64,000 nucleotides of DNA from assembly GCF_041296385.1 (NCBI RefSeq), contig NC_091034.1, positions 3,050,807 to 3,114,806 on the forward strand, given 5' to 3'. Below, piece after piece: positions 36,631 through 51,600 of this stretch. The position numbers and the translations under genes were made by a program. The stretch is from Aphelocoma coerulescens. Taxonomy: Eukaryota > Chordata > Aves > Passeriformes > Corvidae. The notes below the pieces were generated by a model that was not told the origin of the DNA, did not search any database, and saw only the letters and a program-made list of their open reading frames with translations. The stretch's first letter is position 1, and every line of letters starts with the position of its first letter.

Positions 36631-39600
36631 CAGCACTTGCTGGATGAGTCTTTCCGTGTGCAAGACTTTGAACGCAGCACCACAATCTGGGCCACGAGGA
36701 AGCCTTGATGAAGAAGGTGGTTTTGTCCTGGCACCTCTCTCCAGTGCGAGATGCCTGCCGAAGCTCTTTGCCTCTTGCGAGAGTGCGGTGGGCAGCGGGG
36801 TAAACTGGAGCCGAGAAGGACCGGGCAGACAGCACCGCCATCCGACAGGTGCTTTGCAGGTTGTGCCGGGGAAAGCGGACTGGCCCTGGCTGGAAGGCGC
36901 TGCAGCTAGGCGCTCCCCCAAGTGTCGGAGGCAAAGGCCGCGTGAGCTTGCCGTCCCCGGCACGGCTCTCTGTGCGAGACGTAGCCCAGAAGCTTTCCCT
37001 TTCCATTCAGAGCACCAGAGAGGCAGAATGCAGTGGTACGTATTGCTCAGGAGGAAAGGGGCACGGCCCGGCCGCGTTCGGGCAGAAGCAGCGCGCTGGA
37101 GCGCTTCGCTGCCGGCACAGAGTTCCGGGCGAGAGGCAGACGACCGGTCCGCCTCCGGGAGAACGAAGGTACGGCGTGCTCGAAAAGGCGAGGAACGAAG
37201 CCGCGGAGCACCGGGCTCGGGTGCGCGTCGTCCGGGCTTGCGAGACGAGCGTGGCTGCCACTCTCCTGCCTGCAGAATTCACCTTACAGCCTCAGGAAGG
37301 AGGACGACGCGCCACAGTTACTTGTGCTGCTGCTGCTGCCTAGTCCTCTTGCAGAGCTCTGTGGAGGCAAATGCACTTCCCTTCCGTCTCCGAGTTTCGG
37401 AGAACACGATGGTAGGGTGCAGCGGAGCAGGGAAGTACAGAAGTGCACCGCTGAGATTGCTGTTGCTTACGTGCAGAAGGCGAAGGTGCAAGCCAGCACT
37501 GGCTTTTGCTTCTAGAGCCGTTCTCCAGGAGAGCAGCTGCTGGAGGTTGACAGCGGTAGCTGCGAGGCTGAAAAACAAGGCAGGACGTCGGGCTTAGAAG
37601 AAAGGCACAGGGGCCACAGTGTGATGTGCGCTTTTGGAAGGCTGCTCGGAGAAGGGGCACTTTCGGAGAGCTTTCTGCTTTGACCTGTGCTCCTGGCCGA
37701 GCTCTAGCTGCTGGGACTCTGAAAGGCTGAATGACTAGGAAAGTGCTTGTGTCCACGCTGTGGATTGAGCACGATCCTTTTTGCAGCAGCGAGAACACAC
37801 TCGGCCCACTGGGCTCGTGAACGAGCGTTTACCAGACGTCTGCAATTCGGTGCACTGCACACACAAGCCCGGTGCTCCCCGGTTTCTTTCTCCGCCTGCC
37901 GTTGTCTGGACAGAAGAGAAGCCCAGCCACGGCATCCTACTCGGCCGCTTTTCGGCGTGTGCACTGCCCGCATACACACGGGTGCTGTGCTCGGCTTTCC
38001 CTCGGCTCCAGGCACAAGGGTGCTTTCTCAGTTTTGCAGCGTCCCCGGTTCCCCACGTTGCCCTCGCTCAGCGAAACGTGCCGGGGGAGAAGCACTTGCT
38101 GGATGAGTCTTTCCGTGTGCAAGACTTTGAACGCAGCACCACAATCTGGGCCACGAGGAAGCCTTGATGAAGAAGGTGGTTTTGTCCTGGCACCTCTCTC
38201 CAGTGCGAGATGCCTGCCGAAGCTCTTTGCCTCTTGCGAGAGTGCGGTGGGCAGCGGGGTAAACTGGAGCCGAGAAGGACCGGGCAGACAGCACCGCCAT
38301 CCGACAGGTGCTTTGCAGGTTGTGCCGGGGAAAGCGGACTGGCCCTGGCTGGAAGGCGCTGCAGCTAGGCGCTCCCCCAAGTGTCGGAGGCAAAGGCCGC
38401 GTGAGCTTGCCGTCCCCGGCACGGCTCTCTGTGCGAGACGTAGCCCAGAAGCTTTCCCTTTCCATTCAGAGCACCAGAGAGGCAGAATGCAGTGGTACGT
38501 ATTGCTCAGGAGGAAAGGGGCACGGCCCGGCCGCGTTCGGGCAGAAGCAGCGCGCTGGAGCGCTTCGCTGCCGGCACAGAGTTCCGGGCGAGAGGCAGAC
38601 GACCGGTCCGCCTCCGGGAGAACGAAGGTACGGCGTGCTCGAAAAGGCGAGGAACGAAGCCGCGGAGCACCGGGCTCGGGTGCGCGTCGTCCGGGCTTGC
38701 GAGACGAGCGTGGCTGCCACTCTCCTGCCTGCAGAATTCACCTTACAGCCTCAGGAAGGAGGACGACGCGCCACAGTTACTTGTGCTGCTGCTGCTGCCT
38801 AGTCCTCTTGCAGAGCTCTGTGGAGGCAAATGCACTTCCCTTCCGTCTCCGAGTTTCGGAGAACACGATGGTAGGGTGCAGCGGAGCAGGGAAGTACAGA
38901 AGTGCACCGCTGAGATTGCTGTTGCTTACGTGCAGAAGGCGAAGGTGCAAGCCAGCACTGGCTTTTGCTTCTAGAGCCGTTCTCCAGGAGAGCAGCTGCT
39001 GGAGGTTGACAGCGGTAGCTGCGAGGCTGAAAAACAAGGCAGGACGTCGGGCTTAGAAGAAAGGCACAGGGGCCACAGTGTGATGTGCGCTTTTGGAAGG
39101 CTGCTCGGAGAAGGGGCACTTTCGGAGAGCTTTCTGCTTTGACCTGTGCTCCTGGCCGAGCTCTAGCTGCTGGGACTCTGAAAGGCTGAATGACTAGGAA
39201 AGTGCTTGTGTCCACGCTGTGGATTGAGCACGATCCTTTTTGCAGCAGCGAGAACACACTCGGCCCACTGGGCTCGTGAACGAGCGTTTACCAGACTTCT
39301 GCAATTCGGTGCACTGCACACACAAGCCCGGTGCTCCCCGGTTTCTTTCTCCGCCTGCCGTTGTCTGGACAGAAGAGAAGCCCAGCCACGGCATCCTACT
39401 CGGCCGCTTTTCAGCGTGTGCACTGCCCGCATACACACGGGTGCTGTGCTCGGCTTTCCCTCGGCTCCAGGCACAAGGGTGCTTTCTCAGTTTTGCAGCG
39501 TCCCCGGTTCCCCACGTTGCCCTCGCTCAGCGAAACGTGCCGGGGGAGCAGCACTTGCTGGATGAGTCTTTCCGTGTGCAAGACTTTGAACGCAGCACCA

Positions 39601-42600
39601 CAATCTGGGCCACGAGGAAGCCTTGATGAAGAAGGTGGTTTTGTCCTGGCACCTCTCTCCAGTGCGAGATGCCTGCCGAAGCTCTTTGCCTCTTGCGAGA
39701 GTGCGGTGGGCAGCGGGGTAAACTGGAGCCGAGAAGGACCGGGCAGACAGCACCGCCATCCGACAGGTGCTTTGCAGGTTGTGCCGGGGAAAGCGGACTG
39801 GCCCTGGCTGGAAGGCGCTGCAGCTAGGCGCTCCCCCAAGTGTCGGAGGCAAAGGCCGCGTGAGCTTGCCGTCCCCGGCACGGCTCTCTGTGCGAGACGT
39901 AGCCCAGAAGCTTTCCCTTTCCATTCAGAGCACCAGAGAGGCAGAATGCAGTGGTACGTATTGCTCAGGAGGAAAGGGGCACGGCCCGGCCGCGTTCGGG
40001 CAGAAGCAGCGCGCTGGAGCGCTTCGCTGCCGGCACAGAGTTCCGGGCGAGAGGCAGACGACCGGTCCGCCTCCGGGAGAACGAAGGTACGGCGTGCTCG
40101 AAAAGGCGAGGAACGAAGCCGCGGAGCACCGGGCTCGGGTGCGCGTCGTCCGGGCTTGCGAGACGAGCGTGGCTGCCACTCTCCTGCCTGCAGAATTCAC
40201 CTTACAGCCTCAGGAAGGAGGACGACGCGCCACAGTTACTTGTGCTGCTGCTGCTGCCTAGTCCTCTTGCAGAGCTCTGTGGAGGCAAATGCACTTCCCT
40301 TCCGTCTCCGAGTTTCGGAGAACACGATGGTAGGGTGCAGCGGAGCAGGGAAGTACAGAAGTGCACCGCTGAGATTGCTGTTGCTTACGTGCAGAAGGCG
40401 AAGGTGCAAGCCAGCACTGGCTTTTGCTTCTAGAGCCGTTCTCCAGGAGAGCAGCTGCTGGAGGTTGACAGCGGTAGCTGCGAGGCTGAAAAACAAGGCA
40501 GGACGTCGGGCTTAGAAGAAAGGCACAGGGGCCACAGTGTGATGTGCGCTTTTGGAAGGCTGCTCGGAGAAGGGGCACTTTCGGAGAGCTTTCTGCTTTG
40601 ACCTGTGCTCCTGGCCGAGCTCTAGCTGCTGGGACTCTGAAAGGCTGAATGACTAGGAAAGTGCTTGTGTCCACGCTGTGGATTGAGCACGATCCTTTTT
40701 GCAGCAGCGAGAACACACTCGGCCCACTGGGCTCGTGAACGAGCGTTTACCAGACGTCTGCAATTCGGTGCACTGCACACACAAGCCCGGTGCTCCCCGG
40801 TTTCTTTCTCCGCCTGCCGTTGTCTGGACAGAAGAGAAGCCCAGCCACGGCATCCTACTCGGCCGCTTTTCGGCGTGTGCACTGCCCGCATACACACGGG
40901 TGCTGTGCTCGGCTTTCCCTCGGCTCCAGGCACAAGGGTGCTTTCTCAGTTTTGCAGCGTCCCCGGTTCCCCACGTTGCCCTCGCTCAGCGAAACGTGCC
41001 GGGGGAGAAGCACTTGCTGGATGAGTCTTTCCGTGTGCAAGACTTTGAACGCAGCACCACAATCTGGGCCACGAGGAAGCCTTGATGAAGAAGGTGGTTT
41101 TGTCCTGGCACCTCTCTCCAGTGCGAGATGCCTGCCGAAGCTCTTTGCCTCTTGCGAGAGTGCGGTGGGCAGCGGGGTAAACTGGAGCCGAGAAGGACCG
41201 GGCAGACAGCACCGCCATCCGACAGGTGCTTTGCAGGTTGTGCCGGGGAAAGCGGACTGGCCCTGGCTGGAAGGCGCTGCAGCTAGGCGCTCCCCCAAGT
41301 GTCGGAGGCAAAGGCCGCGTGAGCTTGCCGTCCCCGGCACGGCTCTCTGTGCGAGACGTAGCCCAGAAGCTTTCCCTTTCCATTCAGAGCACCAGAGAGG
41401 CAGAATGCAGTGGTACGTATTGCTCAGGAGGAAAGGGGCACGGCCCGGCCGCGTTCGGGCAGAAGCAGCGCGCTGGAGCGCTTCGCTGCCGGCACAGAGT
41501 TCCGGGCGAGAGGCAGACGACCGGTCCGCCTCCGGGAGAACGAAGGTACGGCGTGCTCGAAAAGGCGAGGAACGAAGCCGCGGAGCACCGGGCTCGGGTG
41601 CGCGTCGTCCGGGCTTGCGAGACGAGCGTGGCTGCCACTCTCCTGCCTGCAGAATTCACCTTACAGCCTCAGGAAGGAGGACGACGCGCCACAGTTACTT
41701 GTGCTGCTGCTGCTGCCTAGTCCTCTTGCAGAGCTCTGTGGAGGCAAATGCACTTCCCTTCCGTCTCCGAGTTTCGGAGAACACGATGGTAGGGTGCAGC
41801 GGAGCAGGGAAGTACAGAAGTGCACCGCTGAGATTGCTGTTGCTTACGTGCAGAAGGCGAAGGTGCAAGCCAGCACTGGCTTTTGCTTCTAGAGCCGTTC
41901 TCCAGGAGAGCAGCTGCTGGAGGTTGACAGCGGTAGCTGCGAGGCTGAAAAACAAGGCAGGACGTCGGGCTTAGAAGAAAGGCACAGGGGCCACAGTGTG
42001 ATGTGCGCTTTTGGAAGGCTGCTCGGAGAAGGGGCACTTTCGGAGAGCTTTCTGCTTTGACCTGTGCTCCTGGCCGAGCTCTAGCTGCTGGGACTCTGAA
42101 AGGCTGAATGACTAGGAAAGTGCTTGTGTCCACGCTGTGGATTGAGCACGATCCTTTTTGCAGCAGCGAGAACACACTCGGCCCACTGGGCTCGTGAACG
42201 AGCGTTTACCAGACGTCTGCAATTCGGTGCACTGCACACACAAGCCCGGTGCTCCCCGGTTTCTTTCTCCGCCTGCCGTTGTCTGGACAGAAGAGAAGCC
42301 CAGCCACGGCATCCTACTCGGCCGCTTTTCGGCGTGTGCACTGCCCGCATACACACGGGTGCTGTGCTCGGCTTTCCCTCGGCTCCAGGCACAAGGGTGC
42401 TTTCTCAGTTTTGCAGCGTCCCCGGTTCCCCACGTTGCCCTCGCTCAGCGAAACGTGCCGGGGGAGAAGCACTTGCTGGATGAGTCTTTCCGTGTGCAAG
42501 ACTTTGAACGCAGCACCACAATCTGGGCCACGAGGAAGCCTTGATGAAGAAGGTGGTTTTGTCCTGGCACCTCTCTCCAGTGCGAGATGCCTGCCGAAGC

Positions 42601-45600
42601 TCTTTGCCTCTTGCGAGAGTGCGGTGGGCAGCGGGGTAAACTGGAGCCGAGAAGGACCGGGCAGACAGCACCGCCATCCGACAGGTGCTTTGCAGGTTGT
42701 GCCGGGGAAAGCGGACTGGCCCTGGCTGGAAGGCGCTGCAGCTAGGCGCTCCCCCAAGTGTCGGAGGCAAAGGCCGCGTGAGCTTGCCGTCCCCGGCACG
42801 GCTCTCTGTGCGAGACGTAGCCCAGAAGCTTTCCCTTTCCATTCAGAGCACCAGAGAGGCAGAATGCAGTGGTACGTATTGCTCAGGAGGAAAGGGGCAC
42901 GGCCCGGCCGCGTTCGGGCAGAAGCAGCGCGCTGGAGCGCTTCGCTGCCGGCACAGAGTTCCGGGCGAGAGGCAGACGACCGGTCCGCCTCCGGGAGAAC
43001 GAAGGTACGGCGTGCTCGAAAAGGCGAGGAACGAAGCCGCGGAGCACCGGGCTCGGGTGCGCGTCGTCCGGGCTTGCGAGACGAGCGTGGCTGCCACTCT
43101 CCTGCCTGCAGAATTCACCTTACAGCCTCAGGAAGGAGGACGACGCGCCACAGTTACTTGTGCTGCTGCTGCTGCCTAGTCCTCTTGCAGAGCTCTGTGG
43201 AGGCAAATGCACTTCCCTTCCGTCTCCGAGTTTCGGAGAACACGATGGTAGGGTGCAGCGGAGCAGGGAAGTACAGAAGTGCACCGCTGAGATTGCTGTT
43301 GCTTACGTGCAGAAGGCGAAGGTGCAAGCCAGCACTGGCTTTTGCTTCTAGAGCCGTTCTCCAGGAGAGCAGCTGCTGGAGGTTGACAGCGGTAGCTGCG
43401 AGGCTGAAAAACAAGGCAGGACGTCGGGCTTAGAAGAAAGGCACAGGGGCCACAGTGTGATGTGCGCTTTTGGAAGGCTGCTCGGAGAAGGGGCACTTTC
43501 GGAGAGCTTTCTGCTTTGACCTGTGCTCCTGGCCGAGCTCTAGCTGCTGGGACTCTGAAAGGCTGAATGACTAGGAAAGTGCTTGTGTCCACGCTGTGGA
43601 TTGAGCACGATCCTTTTTGCAGCAGCGAGAACACACTCGGCCCACTGGGCTCGTGAACGAGCGTTTACCAGACTTCTGCAATTCGGTGCACTGCACACAC
43701 AAGCCCGGTGCTCCCCGGTTTCTTTCTCCGCCTGCCGTTGTCTGGACAGAAGAGAAGCCCAGCCACGGCATCCTACTCGGCCGCTTTTCGGCGTGTGCAC
43801 TGCCCGCATACACACGGGTGCTGTGCTCGGCTTTCCCTCGGCTCCAGGCACAAGGGTGCTTTCTCAGTTTTGCAGCGTCCCCGGTTCCCCACGTTGCCCT
43901 CGCTCAGCGAAACGTGCCGGGGGAGAAGCACTTGCTGGATGAGTCTTTCCGTGTGCAAGACTTTGAACGCAGCACCACAATCTGGGCCACGAGGAAGCCT
44001 TGATGAAGAAGGTGGTTTTGTCCTGGCACCTCTCTCCAGTGCGAGATGCCTGCCGAAGCTCTTTGCCTCTTGCGAGAGTGCGGTGGGCAGCGGGGTAAAC
44101 TGGAGCCGAGAAGGACCGGGCAGACAGCACCGCCATCCGACAGGTGCTTTGCAGGTTGTGCCGGGGAAAGCGGACTGGCCCTGGCTGGAAGGCGCTGCAG
44201 CTAGGCGCTCCCCCAAGTGTCGGAGGCAAAGGCCGCGTGAGCTTGCCGTCCCCGGCACGGCTCTCTGTGCGAGACGTAGCCCAGAAGCTTTCCCTTTCCA
44301 TTCAGAGCACCAGAGAGGCAGAATGCAGTGGTACGTATTGCTCAGGAGGAAAGGGGCACGGCCCGGCCGCGTTCGGGCAGAAGCAGCGCGCTGGAGCGCT
44401 TCGCTGCCGGCACAGAGTTCCGGGCGAGAGGCAGACGACCGGTCCGCCTCCGGGAGAACGAAGGTACGGCGTGCTCGAAAAGGCGAGGAACGAAGCCGCG
44501 GAGCACCGGGCTCGGGTGCGCGTCGTCCGGGCTTGCGAGACGAGCGTGGCTGCCACTCTCCTGCCTGCAGAATTCACCTTACAGCCTCAGGAAGGAGGAC
44601 GACGCGCCACAGTTACTTGTGCTGCTGCTGCTGCCTAGTCCTCTTGCAGAGCTCTGTGGAGGCAAATGCACTTCCCTTCCGTCTCCGAGTTTCGGAGAAC
44701 ACGATGGTAGGGTGCAGCGGAGCAGGGAAGTACAGAAGTGCACCGCTGAGATTGCTGTTGCTTACGTGCAGAAGGCGAAGGTGCAAGCCAGCACTGGCTT
44801 TTGCTTCTAGAGCCGTTCTCCAGGAGAGCAGCTGCTGGAGGTTGACAGCGGTAGCTGCGAGGCTGAAAAACAAGGCAGGACGTCGGGCTTAGAAGAAAGG
44901 CACAGGGGCCACAGTGTGATGTGCGCTTTTGGAAGGCTGCTCGGAGAAGGGGCACTTTCGGAGAGCTTTCTGCTTTGACCTGTGCTCCTGGCCGAGCTCT
45001 AGCTGCTGGGACTCTGAAAGGCTGAATGACTAGGAAAGTGCTTGTGTCCACGCTGTGGATTGAGCACGATCCTTTTTGCAGCAGCGAGAACACACTCGGC
45101 CCACTGGGCTCGTGAACGAGCGTTTACCAGACGTCTGCAATTCGGTGCACTGCACACACAAGCCCGGTGCTCCCCGGTTTCTTTCTCCGCCTGCCGTTGT
45201 CTGGACAGAAGAGAAGCCCAGCCACGGCATCCTACTCGGCCGCTTTTCGGCGTGTGCACTGCCCGCATACACACGGGTGCTGTGCTCGGCTTTCCCTCGG
45301 CTCCAGGCACAAGGGTGCTTTCTCAGTTTTGCAGCGTCCCCGGTTCCCCACGTTGCCCTCGCTCAGCGAAACGTGCCGGGGGAGAAGCACTTGCTGGATG
45401 AGTCTTTCCGTGTGCAAGACTTTGAACGCAGCACCACAATCTGGGCCACGAGGAAGCCTTGATGAAGAAGGTGGTTTTGTCCTGGCACCTCTCTCCAGTG
45501 CGAGATGCCTGCCGAAGCTCTTTGCCTCTTGCGAGAGTGCGGTGGGCAGCGGGGTAAACTGGAGCCGAGAAGGACCGGGCAGACAGCACCGCCATCCGAC

Positions 45601-48600
45601 AGGTGCTTTGCAGGTTGTGCCGGGGAAAGCGGACTGGCCCTGGCTGGAAGGCGCTGCAGCTAGGCGCTCCCCCAAGTGTCGGAGGCAAAGGCCGCGTGAG
45701 CTTGCCGTCCCCGGCACGGCTCTCTGTGCGAGACGTAGCCCAGAAGCTTTCCCTTTCCATTCAGAGCACCAGAGAGGCAGAATGCAGTGGTACGTATTGC
45801 TCAGGAGGAAAGGGGCACGGCCCGGCCGCGTTCGGGCAGAAGCAGCGCGCTGGAGCGCTTCGCTGCCGGCACAGAGTTCCGGGCGAGAGGCAGACGACCG
45901 GTCCGCCTCCGGGAGAACGAAGGTACGGCGTGCTCGAAAAGGCGAGGAACGAAGCCGCGGAGCACCGGGCTCGGGTGCGCGTCGTCCGGGCTTGCGAGAC
46001 GAGCGTGGCTGCCACTCTCCTGCCTGCAGAATTCACCTTACAGCCTCAGGAAGGAGGACGACGCGCCACAGTTACTTGTGCTGCTGCTGCTGCCTAGTCC
46101 TCTTGCAGAGCTCTGTGGAGGCAAATGCACTTCCCTTCCGTCTCCGAGTTTCGGAGAACACGATGGTAGGGTGCAGCGGAGCAGGGAAGTACAGAAGTGC
46201 ACCGCTGAGATTGCTGTTGCTTACGTGCAGAAGGCGAAGGTGCAAGCCAGCACTGGCTTTTGCTTCTAGAGCCGTTCTCCAGGAGAGCAGCTGCTGGAGG
46301 TTGACAGCGGTAGCTGCGAGGCTGAAAAACAAGGCAGGACGTCGGGCTTAGAAGAAAGGCACAGGGGCCACAGTGTGATGTGCGCTTTTGGAAGGCTGCT
46401 CGGAGAAGGGGCACTTTCGGAGAGCTTTCTGCTTTGACCTGTGCTCCTGGCCGAGCTCTAGCTGCTGGGACTCTGAAAGGCTGAATGACTAGGAAAGTGC
46501 TTGTGTCCACGCTGTGGATTGAGCACGATCCTTTTTGCAGCAGCGAGAACACACTCGGCCCACTGGGCTCGTGAACGAGCGTTTACCAGACGTCTGCAAT
46601 TCGGTGCACTGCACACACAAGCCCGGTGCTCCCCGGTTTCTTTCTCCGCCTGCCGTTGTCTGGACAGAAGAGAAGCCCAGCCACGGCATCCTACTCGGCC
46701 GCTTTTCGGCGTGTGCACTGCCCGCATACACACGGGTGCTGTGCTCGGCTTTCCCTCGGCTCCAGGCACAAGGGTGCTTTCTCAGTTTTGCAGCGTCCCC
46801 GGTTCCCCACGTTGCCCTCGCTCAGCGAAACGTGCCGGGGGAGAAGCACTTGCTGGATGAGTCTTTCCGTGTGCAAGACTTTGAACGCAGCACCACAATC
46901 TGGGCCACGAGGAAGCCTTGATGAAGAAGGTGGTTTTGTCCTGGCACCTCTCTCCAGTGCGAGATGCCTGCCGAAGCTCTTTGCCTCTTGCGAGAGTGCG
47001 GTGGGCAGCGGGGTAAACTGGAGCCGAGAAGGACCGGGCAGACAGCACCGCCATCCGACAGGTGCTTTGCAGGTTGTGCCGGGGAAAGCGGACTGGCCCT
47101 GGCTGGAAGGCGCTGCAGCTAGGCGCTCCCCCAAGTGTCGGAGGCAAAGGCCGCGTGAGCTTGCCGTCCCCGGCACGGCTCTCTGTGCGAGACGTAGCCC
47201 AGAAGCTTTCCCTTTCCATTCAGAGCACCAGAGAGGCAGAATGCAGTGGTACGTATTGCTCAGGAGGAAAGGGGCACGGCCCGGCCGCGTTCGGGCAGAA
47301 GCAGCGCGCTGGAGCGCTTCGCTGCCGGCACAGAGTTCCGGGCGAGAGGCAGACGACCGGTCCGCCTCCGGGAGAACGAAGGTACGGCGTGCTCGAAAAG
47401 GCGAGGAACGAAGCCGCGGAGCACCGGGCTCGGGTGCGCGTCGTCCGGGCTTGCGAGACGAGCGTGGCTGCCACTCTCCTGCCTGCAGAATTCACCTTAC
47501 AGCCTCAGGAAGGAGGACGACGCGCCACAGTTACTTGTGCTGCTGCTGCTGCCTAGTCCTCTTGCAGAGCTCTGTGGAGGCAAATGCACTTCCCTTCCGT
47601 CTCCGAGTTTCGGAGAACACGATGGTAGGGTGCAGCGGAGCAGGGAAGTACAGAAGTGCACCGCTGAGATTGCTGTTGCTTACGTGCAGAAGGCGAAGGT
47701 GCAAGCCAGCACTGGCTTTTGCTTCTAGAGCCGTTCTCCAGGAGAGCAGCTGCTGGAGGTTGACAGCGGTAGCTGCGAGGCTGAAAAACAAGGCAGGACG
47801 TCGGGCTTAGAAGAAAGGCACAGGGGCCACAGTGTGATGTGCGCTTTTGGAAGGCTGCTCGGAGAAGGGACACTTTCGGAGAGCTTTCTGCTTTGACCTG
47901 TGCTCCTGGCCGAGCTCTAGCTGCTGGGACTCTGAAAGGCTGAATGACTAGGAAAGTGCTTGTGTCCACGCTGTGGATTGAGCACGATCCTTTTTGCAGC
48001 AGCGAGAACACACTCGGCCCACTGGGCTCGTGAACGAGCGTTTACCAGACGTCTGCAATTCGGTGCACTGCACACACAAGCCCGGTGCTCCCCGGTTTCT
48101 TTCTCCGCCTGCCGTTGTCTGGACAGAAGAGAAGCCCAGCCACGGCATCCTACTCGGCCGCTTTTCGGCGTGTGCACTGCCCGCATACACACGGGTGCTG
48201 TGCTCGGCTTTCCCTCGGCTCCAGGCACAAGGGTGCTTTCTCAGTTTTGCAGCGTCCCCGGTTCCCCACGTTGCCCTCGCTCAGCGAAACGTGCCGGGGG
48301 AGAAGCACTTGCTGGATGAGTCTTTCCGTGTGCAAGACTTTGAACGCAGCACCACAATCTGGGCCACGAGGAAGCCTTGATGAAGAAGGTGGTTTTGTCC
48401 TGGCACCTCTCTCCAGTGCGAGATGCCTGCCGAAGCTCTTTGCCTCTTGCGAGAGTGCGGTGGGCAGCGGGGTAAACTGGAGCCGAGAAGGACCGGGCAG
48501 ACAGCACCGCCATCCGACAGGTGCTTTGCAGGTTGTGCCGGGGAAAGCGGACTGGCCCTGGCTGGAAGGCGCTGCAGCTAGGCGCTCCCCCAAGTGTCGG

Positions 48601-51600
48601 AGGCAAAGGCCGCGTGAGCTTGCCGTCCCCGGCACGGCTCTCTGTGCGAGACGTAGCCCAGAAGCTTTCCCTTTCCATTCAGAGCACCAGAGAGGCAGAA
48701 TGCAGTGGTACGTATTGCTCAGGAGGAAAGGGGCACGGCCCGGCCGCGTTCGGGCAGAAGCAGCGCGCTGGAGCGCTTCGCTGCCGGCACAGAGTTCCGG
48801 GCGAGAGGCAGACGACCGGTCCGCCTCCGGGAGAACGAAGGTACGGCGTGCTCGAAAAGGCGAGGAACGAAGCCGCGGAGCACCGGGCTCGGGTGCGCGT
48901 CGTCCGGGCTTGCGAGACGAGCGTGGCTGCCACTCTCCTGCCTGCAGAATTCACCTTACAGCCTCAGGAAGGAGGACGACGCGCCACAGTTACTTGTGCT
49001 GCTGCTGCTGCCTAGTCCTCTTGCAGAGCTCTGTGGAGGCAAATGCACTTCCCTTCCGTCTCCGAGTTTCGGAGAACACGATGGTAGGGTGCAGCGGAGC
49101 AGGGAAGTACAGAAGTGCACCGCTGAGATTGCTGTTGCTTACGTGCAGAAGGCGAAGGTGCAAGCCAGCACTGGCTTTTGCTTCTAGAGCCGTTCTCCAG
49201 GAGAGCAGCTGCTGGAGGTTGACAGCGGTAGCTGCGAGGCTGAAAAACAAGGCAGGACGTCGGGCTTAGAAGAAAGGCACAGGGGCCACAGTGTGATGTG
49301 CGCTTTTGGAAGGCTGCTCGGAGAAGGGGCACTTTCGGAGAGCTTTCTGCTTTGACCTGTGCTCCTGGCCGAGCTCTAGCTGCTGGGACTCTGAAAGGCT
49401 GAATGACTAGGAAAGTGCTTGTGTCCACGCTGTGGATTGAGCACGATCCTTTTTGCAGCAGCGAGAACACACTCGGCCCACTGGGCTCGTGAACGAGCGT
49501 TTACCAGACGTCTGCAATTCGGTGCACTGCACACACAAGCCCGGTGCTCCCCGGTTTCTTTCTCCGCCTGCCGTTGTCTGGACAGAAGAGAAGCCCAGCC
49601 ACGGCATCCTACTCGGCCGCTTTTCGGCGTGTGCACTGCCCGCATACACACGGGTGCTGTGCTCGGCTTTCCCTCGGCTCCAGGCACAAGGGTGCTTTCT
49701 CAGTTTTGCAGCGTCCCCGGTTCCCCACGTTGCCCTCGCTCAGCGAAACGTGCCGGGGGAGAAGCACTTGCTGGATGAGTCTTTCCGTGTGCAAGACTTT
49801 GAACGCAGCACCACAATCTGGGCCACGAGGAAGCCTTGATGAAGAAGGTGGTTTTGTCCTGGCACCTCTCTCCAGTGCGAGATGCCTGCCGAAGCTCTTT
49901 GCCTCTTGCGAGAGTGCGGTGGGCAGCGGGGTAAACTGGAGCCGAGAAGGACCGGGCAGACAGCACCGCCATCCGACAGGTGCTTTGCAGGTTGTGCCGG
50001 GGAAAGCGGACTGGCCCTGGCTGGAAGGCGCTGCAGCTAGGCGCTCCCCCAAGTGTCGGAGGCAAAGGCCGCGTGAGCTTGCCGTCCCCGGCACGGCTCT
50101 CTGTGCGAGACGTAGCCCAGAAGCTTTCCCTTTCCATTCAGAGCACCAGAGAGGCAGAATGCAGTGGTACGTATTGCTCAGGAGGAAAGGGGCACGGCCC
50201 GGCCGCGTTCGGGCAGAAGCAGCGCGCTGGAGCGCTTCGCTGCCGGCACAGAGTTCCGGGCGAGAGGCAGACGACCGGTCCGCCTCCGGGAGAACGAAGG
50301 TACGGCGTGCTCGAAAAGGCGAGGAACGAAGCCGCGGAGCACCGGGCTCGGGTGCGCGTCGTCCGGGCTTGCGAGACGAGCGTGGCTGCCACTCTCCTGC
50401 CTGCAGAATTCACCTTACAGCCTCAGGAAGGAGGACGACGCGCCACAGTTACTTGTGCTGCTGCTGCTGCCTAGTCCTCTTGCAGAGCTCTGTGGAGGCA
50501 AATGCACTTCCCTTCCGTCTCCGAGTTTCGGAGAACACGATGGTAGGGTGCAGCGGAGCAGGGAAGTACAGAAGTGCACCGCTGAGATTGCTGTTGCTTA
50601 CGTGCAGAAGGCGAAGGTGCAAGCCAGCACTGGCTTTTGCTTCTAGAGCCGTTCTCCAGGAGAGCAGCTGCTGGAGGTTGACAGCGGTAGCTGCGAGGCT
50701 GAAAAACAAGGCAGGACGTCGGGCTTAGAAGAAAGGCACAGGGGCCACAGTGTGATGTGCGCTTTTGGAAGGCTGCTCGGAGAAGGGGCACTTTCGGAGA
50801 GCTTTCTGCTTTGACCTGTGCTCCTGGCCGAGCTCTAGCTGCTGGGACTCTGAAAGGCTGAATGACTAGGAAAGTGCTTGTGTCCACGCTGTGGATTGAG
50901 CACGATCCTTTTTGCAGCAGCGAGAACACACTCGGCCCACTGGGCTCGTGAACGAGCGTTTACCAGACGTCTGCAATTCGGTGCACTGCACACACAAGCC
51001 CGGTGCTCCCCGGTTTCTTTCTCCGCCTGCCGTTGTCTGGACAGAAGAGAAGCCCAGCCACGGCATCCTACTCGGCCGCTTTTCGGCGTGTGCACTGCCC
51101 GCATACACACGGGTGCTGTGCTCGGCTTTCCCTCGGCTCCAGGCACAAGGGTGCTTTCTCAGTTTTGCAGCGTCCCCGGTTCCCCACGTTGCCCTCGCTC
51201 AGCGAAACGTGCCGGGGGAGAAGCACTTGCTGGATGAGTCTTTCCGTGTGCAAGACTTTGAACGCAGCACCACAATCTGGGCCACGAGGAAGCCTTGATG
51301 AAGAAGGTGGTTTTGTCCTGGCACCTCTCTCCAGTGCGAGATGCCTGCCGAAGCTCTTTGCCTCTTGCGAGAGTGCGGTGGGCAGCGGGGTAAACTGGAG
51401 CCGAGAAGGACCGGGCAGACAGCACCGCCATCCGACAGGTGCTTTGCAGGTTGTGCCGGGGAAAGCGGACTGGCCCTGGCTGGAAGGCGCTGCAGCTAGG
51501 CGCTCCCCCAAGTGTCGGAGGCAAAGGCCGCGTGAGCTTGCCGTCCCCGGCACGGCTCTCTGTGCGAGACGTAGCCCAGAAGCTTTCCCTTTCCATTCAG